Assembly: GCA_033064195.1 (NCBI GenBank)
Contig: JARBJD010000606.1
Location: 1 to 29,364 of the forward strand
Origin: Blattamonas nauphoetae
Taxonomy: Eukaryota > Preaxostyla > Oxymonadida
Length of the DNA: 29,364 nt
Direction of reading: 5' to 3'
Made by a program: the position numbers and the translations under genes. Position 1 is the stretch's first letter. Each line of letters starts with the position of its first letter. This document shows, piece by piece, positions 17,495 through 26,628 of this stretch. The notes under the pieces were generated by a model. The model was given only the letters and a program-made list of their open reading frames with translations, searched no databases and was not told the origin of the DNA.

Positions 17495-18085
17495 AAAAAA
17501 GTCAATAACAATGAAGACATAATGATGTGCTCACGAGCGTCAAACGACGGAAAAATGGGTTGTGAAATGAGGTAAATGAGAGAGTCTTATGAACGGATAA
17601 GTGGTGAAATGGAACAAGAAAGATGAGTGATGAAATGTATTGAAATGAGTTTTTGTTAAGACAAACGTGTGGACAAGATATGAGGAAAACACGTAAAATC
17701 AACTTTATAGAAAAACTGGTGAACGAAAGTGTTAAAAATTCAACCACTCCCTCCTCGGAAGGTGAGAAAGGGAGGATGATATGTGAAAACGCATACAAAA
17801 AGATGGTGATTGAAAGTGAGGTGAAAATGTGGTGAATCAAAGGTGTGTGCAAAAAAAGAGGACTAATGAAGTGGGGAAACAGGAAATCTCAAAAAAGCGT
17901 CGCTTGGACGCAAATGCGAAGAATTTAGTAGATCTAACGTTAAAAACGAAAATTGGCAAAAAAGTGTCCGAAGGATCGTGACGTGAAAAGGTTCATACCT
18001 AAAGTCGCCAGAAGGCGTTCTTATCCGATCTAACACAAAAAGGCGCCATAAGAGGACGATTCCTGAGCGAAAGATGATGGAAGAC
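17495..18085. other. Gene-free spacer, purine-rich strand
   Basis: The stretch is rich in GTGAAA and GAAATGAG words, the complement of the pyrimidine words to its left. The outer part of the central inverted repeat may extend weakly into it (GTGTGC...AGAGG near 17,840 against the reverse strand near 20,290-20,305). I see no gene in it. Confidence 0.5.
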
Positions 18086-18450
18086 AGGGTCCATACCGTA
18101 TCTCGAAAAATTCGACTCGTAAAAATCCTCAATGGGTCGGATCAAACTTTTTTTCCAAAATGTGTTTTTTATCGCGAATTTCACCTTTCAAAATCGATTT
18201 TGTAATTTTAGAAGATGTTTGAGGTGAATTTGAGACATAAAGGAGTGGTTAGTAGCGAAATCTGAAAATCGACTTTTTGGTCTATTTTGTGACCACTGTT
18301 CGGTACGTAGCTCCACGAATTCTCAACCGATTTTCATCAGAATTGTTTTGATCGACGACTCACATCGTCCCCGACATTTTAGAATTTTTTTCGATTTTTT
18401 TCGAAGTGGTTCTCAAGTTGGATTCACTTTGTTCGAGTTCAAAAGTGAAA
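18085..18450. repeat. Left arm of central long inverted repeat
   Basis: This segment aligns in reverse complement with 19,800-20,185. Shared blocks include GTCCATACC, CCTCAATGGGTCGGATCAAA, ACCTTTCAAAAT, CATAAAG, ATCGACTTTT, GTTCGGTAC, CAACCGATT, GTCCCCGACATTTT and TGGTTCTCA in the same order. Divergence is roughly 30% by eye, which is much older than the split between the two element copies' genes. The arms surround the terminal-gene paralog at 19,203 and could be the terminal inverted repeats of an older related element. Confidence 0.8.
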
Positions 18451-19169
18451 AAACATCGAAAAAAGTGACAACATTTTTGGATTATGACAAAAATTTGCTT
18501 CAAAATTGACGCTTAAAATGAGGTCAAAATATTGGACATATTTCTGGAATTTAGGTCAAATATTGGCATCATTGAAATGGCCTAAATTCCTTTTAATACA
18601 AGATTTAGAAATGGTCAATTGGAATTGACTTTTCGTTTCTGATTTCAATGACTATTTCAATCTGGTTCCCAAATCGTCTACTATACTACTTATCTCGCAA
18701 CATCGGATGGTCTCGTAATGCTCGAGATGAGAAGTCACAAAGAACAAACAACTGTTCGGAAAACAATTTTACAACATGTTCTCACACCATCAAAGGAATA
18801 ACTTTCCCATGTGTGCCTGAACTTCAAATCAATCAGCGAATTCCACATCAGCACTTTTCTGGGAGTCCTCGGTACACTACTCCTAATAGTTCCATCTGAT
18901 AGTAGTGGTATAAGCGAAATGGGAACCAAACTGGCATAGGTGATACTCCTAGGAGAATTGGAACGAGAAATCATTTTGAATCTCAGAGCCAATTGATTTT
19001 TTTTAATATGACTCATTCTAATTTCCATCTCACTTACTACTGTAAATATTGACATTTCAGAGTAGTCAATATTTGGCCGTAAATTCAAAAATAAAGGCGA
19101 AAAACGGACCTCTTGAAAAGTGTCTTTTTTGAAGCAAATTTTGAGTACTTTTAGAAAACAACGTCGATT
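18451..19169. other. Inner loop with nested inverted repeats, no gene supported
   Basis: Nested symmetries include a hairpin at about 18,545-18,590 (GGAATTTAGGTCA against TGGCCTAAATTCC), a 16-base palindrome GTCAATTGGAATTGAC at 18,614-18,629, and an imperfect inverted repeat around GGTTCCCA (about 18,663) and TGGGAACC (about 18,919). A further weak pair is around 18,490 and 19,128 (TTTGAAGCAAATTT). The 18,661-18,930 part could be a small MITE-like insertion. The short open stretch at 18,648-18,899 has no recognisable product. Confidence 0.45.
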
Positions 19170-19202
19170 TCTTTTTTTATTCAATTTTTTAATTTGTATA
19201 AA
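19170..19202 (+). promoter_or_regulatory. Promoter-like T-rich leader of the terminal-gene paralog
   Basis: TTTTTTTATT near 19,172-19,181 followed by TTTTTTAATTTGTATAAA directly before the ATG closely matches the leader at 21,484-21,502 and that at 15,486-15,515 (reverse). Confidence 0.6.
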
Positions 19203-19772
19203 ATGAGCAGCGTCTTGACACCAACACAACTACTGGAAATTTTGGACAAAGAAGATTTGAAAATGAAATCACCTCCAACTCTCAATCGACAAGGAACAAC
19301 ATATCTCACAGGAAGCACTTTCGAATACTATCTCGAAGAGAAACCAGATGAAACTTATCAAGTGTACGTCAATAGTTTCGTCAAAGGATACAGACCACAT
19401 CTGAATCGCCAGAAATATCTTCGACCAGCAAATCGTTGTACAAAAGAGAAGCTTATTGAATCAATGAAAAATGAGAATTGTGAACTCATTTCTGAATACA
19501 CTCATTCAAGTACTCCAGTAACATATCGACACGAAGGAATTGAATGGATAGTGATCCCATCAAAATGGATGAAAGGATTCAGAACTCATCAGAACAAACG
19601 AAAACGATACACACAATCGTTTGTTGAAAATGAATTGAAAAAGAGAATTGTGAACTCATTGGAACATACACAAAGGTACTTGAGCCATTCAAATATCGCG
19701 ATTTACGAACAAAGAATGAGTATTACGTTCGCTTGGACAATTGGTTGTATTTTGGAGACCGTCCTCACTTGA
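19203..19772 (+). CDS. Terminal-gene family protein (about 189 aa), unknown function
   Basis: The product begins MSSVLTPTQLLEILDKED; the ATG is chosen because it directly follows the conserved T-rich leader. It is basic and contains TYLTGSTFEYYLEE, YVNSFVKGYRPHLNRQKYL and the family block EKLIESMKNENCELISEY...TPVTYRHEGI, which is shared with the fragments at 13,600-13,734 and 21,503-21,650. I recognise no domain. A nearly identical 18-base sequence (GAGAATTGTGAACTCATT) occurs at about 19,475 and 19,642 and is read in different frames, suggesting an internal duplication. It lies within the loop of the central inverted repeat, so it is probably cargo of an element end. The C-terminal 30 residues may not be original. 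Confidence 0.6.
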   Translation: MSSVLTPTQLLEILDKEDLKMKSPPTLNRQGTTYLTGSTFEYYLEEKPDETYQVYVNSFVKGYRPHLNRQKYLRPANRCTKEKLIESMKNENCELISEYTHSSTPVTYRHEGIEWIVIPSKWMKGFRTHQNKRKRYTQSFVENELKKRIVNSLEHTQRYLSHSNIAIYEQRMSITFAWTIGCILETVLT

Positions 19773-19799
19773 AAAAGTACCATGATAGGTCATGAAAAC

Positions 19800-20185
19800 T
19801 CTGAAAATCTATTTTTGAACACAAATCAATGAAATCCAATGTGAGAACCATTTCGAAAAATTCTGCAAAAAATTTAAAAATGTCGGGGACACTGTAGGTC
19901 ATCGATCAAAAGAGGTTTGATCACAATCGGTTGGGAATTCGTCGAACTGTGTACCGAACTTTGGTCCAAAAGTGACGAAAAGTCGATGTTCCGATTTTGC
20001 TACTATGAACCGCTTTATGGCTCAAATTGTGTTCAAACACGTTTGATTACGACGGAAATCATTTTGAAAGGTAGGATTTTCGATAAAAAGCACTTCTGAG
20101 ATTTTTGGTTTGATCCGACCCATTGAGGTTTTTTCGCGTTTTTTGAGATTTTTTTAGAAAGGTATGGACGTTCGGGACTATGTCC
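19800..20185. repeat. Right arm of central long inverted repeat
   Basis: The reverse complement matches 18,085-18,450 block by block (TTTGATCCGACCCATTGAGG, ATGTCGGGGAC, GTACCGAACTTTGG, GGTATGGAC). The arm starts about 30 bases after the terminal-gene paralog stop. Weaker matching may continue outward to about 20,330. Confidence 0.8.
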
Positions 20186-21482
20186 TTTTGATCACTTTTC
20201 GTCGTCTTACAGTGTTTTTGGGTGTGAAAACGCTAGTTAGCGTCTTTTTGTGTCATTCATCTCTGAAAACTTTTGACACCTCTACGTTCGCACACTTTTT
20301 CATGAATTTTCACATTTCACTACTTTCACTTCATTTACTCCGTTATTACATCATTTTAACGAACATAAGTCAACGCGAGACGTATAGCGCTTTTCCTTAG
20401 TTTCATTTTGTCGGTTCTTCGATCACACATCTGACGACACTCTTGCACCAACATTTTGACACTATAGATTTTTTGATCCGATTTTCACTGCAAATCCTTC
20501 TTTCTCACGGTATGAGTAAGGTGTGCTCGAATTTTGAGGAGATTTTGTCGGATAGTTCTCTCATAAAGTCACTTTTTCATGTTTTCACTTCTCAACTTTT
20601 GACCGTTTTTGTCACTTCAAAACCGACTGTAGTCCCTTTCATTTCATCACTTTCTCTCCCCATTTCACATATGATCTGTTCATCATTCCTCTTCATTTTG
20701 CTCAATTCACTTCCATTTTGTGGGCCGTTCTCACTTCACTAGCACATCATTTTAGTCAACTTTTCATCAACTTTTTCACAAAAACAGAGTAAAAGAAAGC
20801 GAAACAAGCATGAATGAAGTGAGCAAGTCTGAAACTGAGAGTGAAAATGACGATCGTGAAAACGGTGTGAAATGTGACACTAATAGTGAAAATGTCGCTT
20901 GTGTTTGGTCCTTTTTTGCTTAAAAACATCAAAAAGTGATCAAAAATGTTCGTGAAATGATGAAGATTACGGAAAAATTCCGAGATGTGAAGTGAGCCGT
21001 TGAATTGCGGATCTCTGCAAAAGTCCGGAAAACTCAGTAAACGAGAATTAGTGTGAAACATTTGAGAAAAAGTTACAGAGAAAGAAACATGAATGAAGTG
21101 GTTAAAAAGGATCAACAACGAAAAAACGAAGACAGAAGTGAGGTCAAAAATGAAACAATATCTAGTGAAAACGAAGTGACAATTCAATCAAAAATAGAGA
21201 AAACAAAGCTGAAAAGAGAAGAAAAGGAGAGTTGCATACTCGTTTTTCCATAAAAGTGCAGAGATCCACGACCGATCCTGAAACCTCACATAACTCTGCA
21301 AAAGTCCGAAATCTTCAAAAAAACGGAGCATACCACGATGATCCTACAGTTCCGGAGATTCCGAAACGCGAAGAATCGGAACGAAACAAGCACTTGTGAA
21401 AAATCAGAGATCGAACCCATTGATCCTCGATCTGAGTGAAAAATCCAAAACTGAGAAAACAACGAATGAAAATCTAATTCAG
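20186..21482. other. Gene-free spacer with a composition switch and short repeats
   Basis: From 20,186 to about 20,760 the strand is rich in TTCACTTC words; from about 20,760 to 21,480 it is rich in GTGAAA words, a mirror of the switch near 17,495. A 15-base direct repeat CTCTGCAAAAGTCCG lies at 21,013-21,027 and 21,294-21,308, and a 10-base inverted repeat GGATCTCTGC/GCAGAGATCC lies at 21,009-21,018 and 21,258-21,267, possibly marking a small insertion. Open stretches here have repeat-like composition and no recognisable product. Confidence 0.5.
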
Positions 21483-21502
21483 AATTTTTTAATTTGTATT
21501 AA
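21483..21502 (+). promoter_or_regulatory. T-rich leader of the right terminal-gene fragment
   Basis: AATTTTTTAATTTGTATTAA directly before ATG; the same leader precedes the 19,203 gene and is found at the cut-off left copy near 15,486-15,515 on the reverse strand. Confidence 0.55.
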
Positions 21503-21650
21503 ATGAATCCAACTGCGATGTACAAGGAAAGACGTCGAGTATGTTCAGAACAAGCATTAATTGAATCAATGAGAGAAGAGAACTGTTCACTAGTCTCTGT
21601 GTATGTCAGAAATAATGTGCCGGTGACGTATGTTCATGAGGGAGTTCAAC
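21503..21650 (+). pseudogene. Terminal-gene fragment (right copy)
   Basis: The sequence encodes MNPTAMYKERRRV, then EQALIESMREENCSLVSVYVRN and PVTYVHEGV, the same block as 13,600-13,734 and residues about 79-114 of the 19,203 protein. Homology ends where the S74 gene's promoter box begins, so it is a fragment whose open frame merely runs on into the S74 start in another frame. It has its own conserved T-rich leader, so it may still be expressed as a short peptide. Function unknown. Confidence 0.6.
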
Positions 21651-21662
21651 TTTTTATTTTCA
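21651..21662 (+). promoter_or_regulatory. TTTTTATTTT box of the right S74 gene
   Basis: The box ends two bases before ATG 21,663 and supports that start over an upstream in-frame ATG at 21,630, whose extra residues belong to the terminal-gene fragment. Confidence 0.6.
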
Positions 21663-22553
21663 ATGAAAGAGCAAACAAAAATGAATCGACAAAAATACAA
21701 TTCACAAATGATTGAGAAAATGATTGATCATACTCTGTCAACAACCAACGAGAATGCAGCAGTGATTGACTCACTTCAGAAGACAACAGAAGGACATAAG
21801 ACAGCGATATCTTCAATCCAAAAAGTGGTGAGCACAAATGGATCAATCACGACACCAACAATCGGAGGATTGATCAATGTGAATGGAGCGAAGTGGAACA
21901 TATCAGAGGGATCACTTCCGAAGTATCCTGGAACATATCCGGCATCGACATTCTCTTCTGGAATTTCAATATCACAATCACTAGCAGAAACGTCTGGAAT
22001 TCAGTTCAATGGTGATGGAATTATTATGTGGTCTCCCTGTGACAAACCAGCATTGTACTATTACGATGAGGACACAGGTTCAGGAGTGTTTTCAATATCC
22101 ACAACAGGCAGTTTTTCTCAGCTATCAGACAGAAGAGTGAAAAGAAATATTGAACCATATCCTAATGTTCTTGAGCAACTGAATAAAGTGGAAATTGTTC
22201 GCTACCAATTCAACACATTTGACTCGAAGATCAACAAAGTCACAAGACAAATTGAAAGTGAAACTGATGAAGAACACTTGAAGAACTGCAAAGAGAAATG
22301 TGAATGTCTGAAGAAGGAAAGTGAGAAGAAACACATTGGAGTGATTGCACAACAGATCCAAGAAATCTTTCCTGAAGTTGTGAATGATTCCAATCCAGAT
22401 TGTCTTCAAGTTGATTACGCAGAACTCTCATGCTTTTGTGTGAAAGCCATTCAGGAATTATCCTCTATCGTCGGACAACAACAGACACTCATAAATGAAC
22501 TACTCCAAAAATATAATTCACTGATCGACACAACGACTAATACTCCAACATGA
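21663..22553 (+). CDS. Fibre/spike-like protein with S74 intramolecular chaperone (right copy)
   Basis: The product is about 296 residues and looks whole, starting MKEQTKMNRQKYNSQ like the left copy. It has a shorter N-terminal coiled coil than the left copy, the same beta-rich segment (GTYPASTF, GISISQSLAETSGIQFNGDG), the S74 signature QLSDRRVKRNI and the downstream HIGVIAQQIQEIFPEVV. C-terminal residues SSIVGQQQTLINELLQKYNS form another coiled coil, as in MYRF-like S74 domains. It ends convergent with p136, overlapping by 17 bases. The S74 domain is far more conserved between the copies than the N-terminal stalk. Confidence 0.85.
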   Translation: MKEQTKMNRQKYNSQMIEKMIDHTLSTTNENAAVIDSLQKTTEGHKTAISSIQKVVSTNGSITTPTIGGLINVNGAKWNISEGSLPKYPGTYPASTFSSGISISQSLAETSGIQFNGDGIIMWSPCDKPALYYYDEDTGSGVFSISTTGSFSQLSDRRVKRNIEPYPNVLEQLNKVEIVRYQFNTFDSKINKVTRQIESETDEEHLKNCKEKCECLKKESEKKHIGVIAQQIQEIFPEVVNDSNPDCLQVDYAELSCFCVKAIQELSSIVGQQQTLINELLQKYNSLIDTTTNTPT

Positions 22554-22947
22554 GATCAACAAGGAATTCATAGTACTCTTTGGTTATTTTTCCATTGATT
22601 GTCTCTTGTGTTTCCATCTCAATTGATTCACCAGAACTGTCTTTGAACCAGATCTTCACTATTGATTGTCGAGTACTTAATTCCCACTTCTTTCGCTTCG
22701 CAATCTGTTCGTTGCAGAAAGCAACAAATGAGTCATTGAATGCATCAGTCTGGATCCAATCACCATGGATTGTTATGTGCTGAGGAATGTCTTTTGAGAT
22801 GACAGTTGAGTTTCCATTAATTTCTTCTCTCACATGGATAAGTTTGCAGTCGAGAAAGTGAACATATTTTTGGTTTCTGGAATTGGTAAAATCAGGAGGC
22901 AATTGAGCAGTGTGAGAATTCTGAATTGAGAAATAGCGCTTCACCAT
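22537..22947 (-). CDS. Element protein p136 (right copy), unknown
   Basis: This is the 136-residue counterpart of 12,246-12,656, with identical length and the same blocks (QHITIHGDWIQTDAFNDSFV, KWELSTRQSIVKIWFKDSSG). Most changes cluster at residues 15-50. The gene looks whole, is preceded by an AAAAATAAAA box (reverse strand) and ends overlapping the S74 gene. Conservation of this small protein in both copies shows it is a genuine gene. Confidence 0.72.
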   Translation of the reverse strand: MVKRYFSIQNSHTAQLPPDFTNSRNQKYVHFLDCKLIHVREEINGNSTVISKDIPQHITIHGDWIQTDAFNDSFVAFCNEQIAKRKKWELSTRQSIVKIWFKDSSGESIEMETQETINGKITKEYYEFLVDLMLEY

Positions 22948-24674
22948 TTGTGTTTTCTACAAAAATAAAATATCATATTTGATTCTTTATAACCTCTCTT
23001 CACTTCTTCATATGCTTCTTGGAGTCGACGATCAATGACATATCGCACTCGTGGTTGTCCATTCTCAATCCAGAACAACCAGTATGTTGCCTGATGTAGT
23101 GCCAAAATTGGTGGAGGAGGACCTTCTGGAGTTGAGGTGAAATATGGATCGAGTTCTCCCTGATTGATTGGTGATCCTCTGTAGACGATATTCACTGATT
23201 CTGCTGTTGAGATACCTTCTTCACCACCAGCGATTTCACTTCGATCTGTTGGAACCATGAATGTGAATGAAGTAGCATCCGTAACTGCTCTGGTTCTCTT
23301 AAACGACCCTCCATTGTGGCTAGCAATACGTGACATACAAATTGAATTCTCAAACTCTTCCGTTGCGGAACAACCAATGAAGTCACCATTCACCATCATC
23401 ATTTGATAGAACTCAGGTGATATCGTTGACATTGGGAAATTGGGAAAGTTGGATCCAAGCATTTCGAATAAGCCAACATAATGAGGATTTCTGAAGACTG
23501 TACATTCATTTGGTCTTTCTGGGAATAAGCACATTAGATTCATAAGATTGTTGAGTTTGATGCTGATGTTTGATCTCACTCCCATTGCAGTCGCTTGTGA
23601 TTGAAATGACTGTGTGTCAATTCTTTCTGCTTTCAGGACATAAACAGTTTTGGAATATGTGTTGAAGAGGGATTGTTTCGTTGCATCAGTGATTTGATAT
23701 CCGTAGCAAACTGATGTGACTTTATCCACTGATGAAGACCAGACAGTTGAAGTGGATACCTTCGTTCTAACCTCATTAACAGTTGTGGCTGTATGATGAG
23801 CAGTTTGATCGTATTGAATCACTGGATTTCCAATTTGGGTAAATTCTTGTGTCAGAGTGGAGTATTCATTCTCACCCAGTTGATGCATTCCATCTTGATC
23901 AACTATAGTAGTAATATTTTTGTCTGGAAATAGATCTCTGACCACCTCAAGTGTTTTTCTAACAACAGTTGAAACTCGAACGGGACAATACACAAGTGAA
24001 TCTGTTGTCAAGTGAAATCTCAAACGTAAATTGCCAAAGATGGAATTAGGATACTGATCAAAGGTACTCAATGGGAGGAGGTTCACAAATGGAATAACCA
24101 GTGGAATTGTCGCGGTGAAAGGTGCTTTGTTTCCATTGAGTGTTGGAACAAAATAGAATCCACACACGCTTGGATCCATTCTCTGGACATTTTCAAAAAG
24201 ACTGTAGCAATGTTTCATGTTGTTTTTCTCTTCAAAAGACTTGAAAGTGTGATACAGAAATGATTCGTGAACATGATTATTCTGTAGTGAATTGTCAATG
24301 ATGTTTCCTTTACTGTCGACGAGTCTCATGTCTCGAATTGCATCTGATGATGATTTATATCCGTAGAACATTCCATATTGTCCAATCATCCCAAATTTAG
24401 CTCCATCGAATGGCTGGTAAAAAGGAACAGTAACAGTTAGATCTATTCGTAAATGACTCTTCGCAAACTCAGTCACATCATGACCATCATAGCACAATGG
24501 AACTTCAATCTCATCTCCGATTCTGCAAGGCATAGGTGGATTCGTTGGATGCACTTCTTGGATGGAATAAATGTGAGGTTCTGAATCCCACTGTTTTGGC
24601 ATGTACGATTGCACTTCGATTTGCTCAATTAATGTCGATGTTGGTTTGGATTGATTTGATCTGAAACTTCTCAT
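22941..24674 (-). CDS. Capsid-like protein, paralog 2 (right copy)
   Basis: The product of 577 residues aligns along its length with 10,528-12,207 and looks whole. The N-terminal 90 residues and the PLVIPFVNLLPLSTFDQYP and PPPPILALHQATYWLFWIEN regions are almost identical. Four segments differ strongly: about residues 88-105 (FYQPFDGAKFGMIG), 175-190, 235-318 and 455-475. Such clustered variation fits surface loops of a jelly-roll capsid protein. An AAAAATAAAAAA box (reverse of TTTTTTATTTTT) lies directly upstream. Confidence 0.75.
   Translation of the reverse strand: MRSFRSNQSKPTSTLIEQIEVQSYMPKQWDSEPHIYSIQEVHPTNPPMPCRIGDEIEVPLCYDGHDVTEFAKSHLRIDLTVTVPFYQPFDGAKFGMIGQYGMFYGYKSSSDAIRDMRLVDSKGNIIDNSLQNNHVHESFLYHTFKSFEEKNNMKHCYSLFENVQRMDPSVCGFYFVPTLNGNKAPFTATIPLVIPFVNLLPLSTFDQYPNSIFGNLRLRFHLTTDSLVYCPVRVSTVVRKTLEVVRDLFPDKNITTIVDQDGMHQLGENEYSTLTQEFTQIGNPVIQYDQTAHHTATTVNEVRTKVSTSTVWSSSVDKVTSVCYGYQITDATKQSLFNTYSKTVYVLKAERIDTQSFQSQATAMGVRSNISIKLNNLMNLMCLFPERPNECTVFRNPHYVGLFEMLGSNFPNFPMSTISPEFYQMMMVNGDFIGCSATEEFENSICMSRIASHNGGSFKRTRAVTDATSFTFMVPTDRSEIAGGEEGISTAESVNIVYRGSPINQGELDPYFTSTPEGPPPPILALHQATYWLFWIENGQPRVRYVIDRRLQEAYEEVKRGYKESNMIFYFCRKHKW
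22948..22970 (-). promoter_or_regulatory. T-rich box before p136 (right copy)
   Basis: AAAAATAAAA at 22,961-22,970 on the plus strand, upstream of the reverse-strand p136 ATG. Confidence 0.55.
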
Positions 24675-24692
24675 TTATAGAAAAATAAAAAA
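24675..24692 (-). promoter_or_regulatory. T-rich box before capsid paralog 2 (right copy)
   Basis: AAAAATAAAAAA on the plus strand at 24,681-24,692. Confidence 0.6.
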
Positions 24693-24721
24693 TACAATAT
24701 CATTATTTTCTTTTGTCATTT

Positions 24722-26587
24722 TCAATTTGGAATAATTCCTAAATCTTTGTGCAACGCTTTCAATGTGTGATTAGGATAGTATTCGACTCTTGGTTCACCA
24801 CTACTATATCGTAATACCCACCACGTTGTGGCAGTAGTAGCTAATATAGGTGCTGGAGGATGTGTAAATGTTGTCATATCACCACCACTTTGACTTGGGT
24901 TGAATACATTATAGTATGTATCGAGATTACCTTGATAGATTGGATGTGATCTCAAAGTGACCGCAGTGTTTCCTTTTGAACTGATCGAATCATTGCAGTT
25001 TGTTGGACATCCACTTCTCTGAGTAGGAAAGCACAGAAGGAAGTCAGTATTGTCATGAACTGGACGAACTCTTGTCATTGTTTCACCTGGATATGTGCCA
25101 TCACCAGTGAGTTTCTCTTCAACGAGAGAATCTGTCAGTGATCGCTCCAAATCATCAGGAACAGTCAGGTATGAATCAAGATTGAGAGTCGACAATGCGA
25201 ACTGGTAGAAACGAGCTCCAATTGTTGTAGTCGGTTGTTCTGGATAGTACCTGTTTTGTAAAGTCACTTGAATATTCTTCTGCATTGGATTGTGGAAACA
25301 AGTGACTTCATTGTCGTAATGACGAAAGAGAAGCATAATATCCTTTGCATTCACCACTACCATTTGCTGAGTACAATCAATTCCTGTTGCCGTTGGCGTC
25401 TTCTGAAATGGATAGAACGATATCTTCTCAGCTGGAATTGTTCCAGGACGATTCTGATACATCTTCATGAGTTTCTTTATCGCACCATCTTTCATTTTGT
25501 ATCCAACACTCATGCAATACACATCATCAATTCGATAGTTTGTGACGTTCAATGAGATGTACTGATCCACAAATTCTGGTTCTGTTGTCACGACATTGGC
25601 TGTTGAGCATACAATGTCTTTTGTGACAGTTGGTTGGAGAAATGATTGACCAATTTGAACGAAGTTCTTTGTGCATGAGGTTCTGAGATTGTTCAGAAAA
25701 TACGGACGATGTTGAAGACAATTGAGAATTGCTGCTTTAATAGTTGGTGCTGCTGCTGTACCAGTTACGAGTGATGAAAGTGTGTTCTTCAGAGTGAGTT
25801 CAGGATTTACAGAACAACAAACAAACGCATCTTCATTCATGTGCACACTCAATTTCAAATCGCCAAAGAGACATTTTGGATAGTCAGTCATGCCTGAGAA
25901 TATGAGAAGATCTTCAAGATTAATAGACACACGAATTGGGACATCTATAGTGTCTTGAAACACTCCTGTTCCGGACGTCGTTGTAAAATCCGAAAGTGGA
26001 ATATAAACACCAGAAACCGATTCATCATGATTCCAAGCATTCTGCCAAGGTGTGTGACAATGCTTACGATTCTCCAATTGACTCTTCGGTTTGATCATAT
26101 TGTAGATGTGAGACTCCATTGACACGTCATTAGTTGTTGTGCTAATGATTCTCTGATTGTTGTGAAGAACAGTGAGGTCACGAAAGATTGATGCCGAATG
26201 TTTGAGTCCAACGAAGATGAAGATTCTCTCATTCATGAACGATCCAATTTTACCAGCTGTAGTTTGCCAATTATTGACTCTCAAAGTCGCAGTCATTGTG
26301 AACGTAATGAAAGAATCATCGATTTGACAAATGTCCTGATTGCCAGTCAGTGGAATGATTATCTCTTGTCCCGTGTAGAAACGTGCATTCTCTGATGGTT
26401 TCAATTCCTGAATCGAAGTACTGTGGGCTCCATCATTCATGAGGTAATTAATGTGATGTTCGGACATCAGTTGCTGTTGTATTTGACCCATGTCATCTCT
26501 TGTGTATTCTATCCTTCCCGTGGTATTTCCAGTCAAAGATGATGCTCCAGTTCTTTTGTTTGTCAGATGTGTTATATGCGAATTCAT
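24722..26587 (-). CDS. Capsid-like protein, paralog 1 (right copy)
   Basis: The 621-residue product looks whole and gives the full picture of paralog 1: N-terminal SIQELKPSENARFYTGQEIIIPL (about 56-78), SASIFRDLTVLHNNQRI (about 131-147), LEDLLIFSGMTDYPKCLFGDLKL (about 229-251), FYPFQKTPTATGIDCTQQMVV, GARFYQFALSTLNLDSYLTV and the C-terminal PPAPILATTATTWWVLRYSS. It has the usual size of a double-jelly-roll major capsid protein. Matching blocks in paralog 2 occur in the same order. It lies between p100 and capsid paralog 2, mirroring the left copy, with an AAAAATAAAAAA box upstream. Confidence 0.77.
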   Translation of the reverse strand: MNSHITHLTNKRTGASSLTGNTTGRIEYTRDDMGQIQQQLMSEHHINYLMNDGAHSTSIQELKPSENARFYTGQEIIIPLTGNQDICQIDDSFITFTMTATLRVNNWQTTAGKIGSFMNERIFIFVGLKHSASIFRDLTVLHNNQRIISTTTNDVSMESHIYNMIKPKSQLENRKHCHTPWQNAWNHDESVSGVYIPLSDFTTTSGTGVFQDTIDVPIRVSINLEDLLIFSGMTDYPKCLFGDLKLSVHMNEDAFVCCSVNPELTLKNTLSSLVTGTAAAPTIKAAILNCLQHRPYFLNNLRTSCTKNFVQIGQSFLQPTVTKDIVCSTANVVTTEPEFVDQYISLNVTNYRIDDVYCMSVGYKMKDGAIKKLMKMYQNRPGTIPAEKISFYPFQKTPTATGIDCTQQMVVVNAKDIMLLFRHYDNEVTCFHNPMQKNIQVTLQNRYYPEQPTTTIGARFYQFALSTLNLDSYLTVPDDLERSLTDSLVEEKLTGDGTYPGETMTRVRPVHDNTDFLLCFPTQRSGCPTNCNDSISSKGNTAVTLRSHPIYQGNLDTYYNVFNPSQSGGDMTTFTHPPAPILATTATTWWVLRYSSGEPRVEYYPNHTLKALHKDLGIIPN

Positions 26588-26605
26588 TTTATCAAAAATA
26601 AAAAA
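26588..26605 (-). promoter_or_regulatory. T-rich box before capsid paralog 1 (right copy)
   Basis: CAAAAATAAAAAA on the plus strand, with the same ATAAA-type gap to the start as in the left copy. Confidence 0.6.
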
Positions 26606-26628
26606 TTACATTTATGCTTTAACTCTAG

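Noticed and set aside
17502-17852. Reverse-strand open frame of 116 codons
   Set aside because: It is built from TTCACTT/TTTCA-type repeat words with no domain, leader box or second copy.
18648-18899. Forward open frame of 83 codons in the central loop
   Set aside because: No recognisable product or T-rich leader, and it lies within a likely inverted-repeat insertion.
20443-21253. Several open frames in the right spacer
   Set aside because: All have low-complexity composition matching the strand bias (Phe/Ser/Leu or Lys/Glu-rich) and lack homologs in the other arm.
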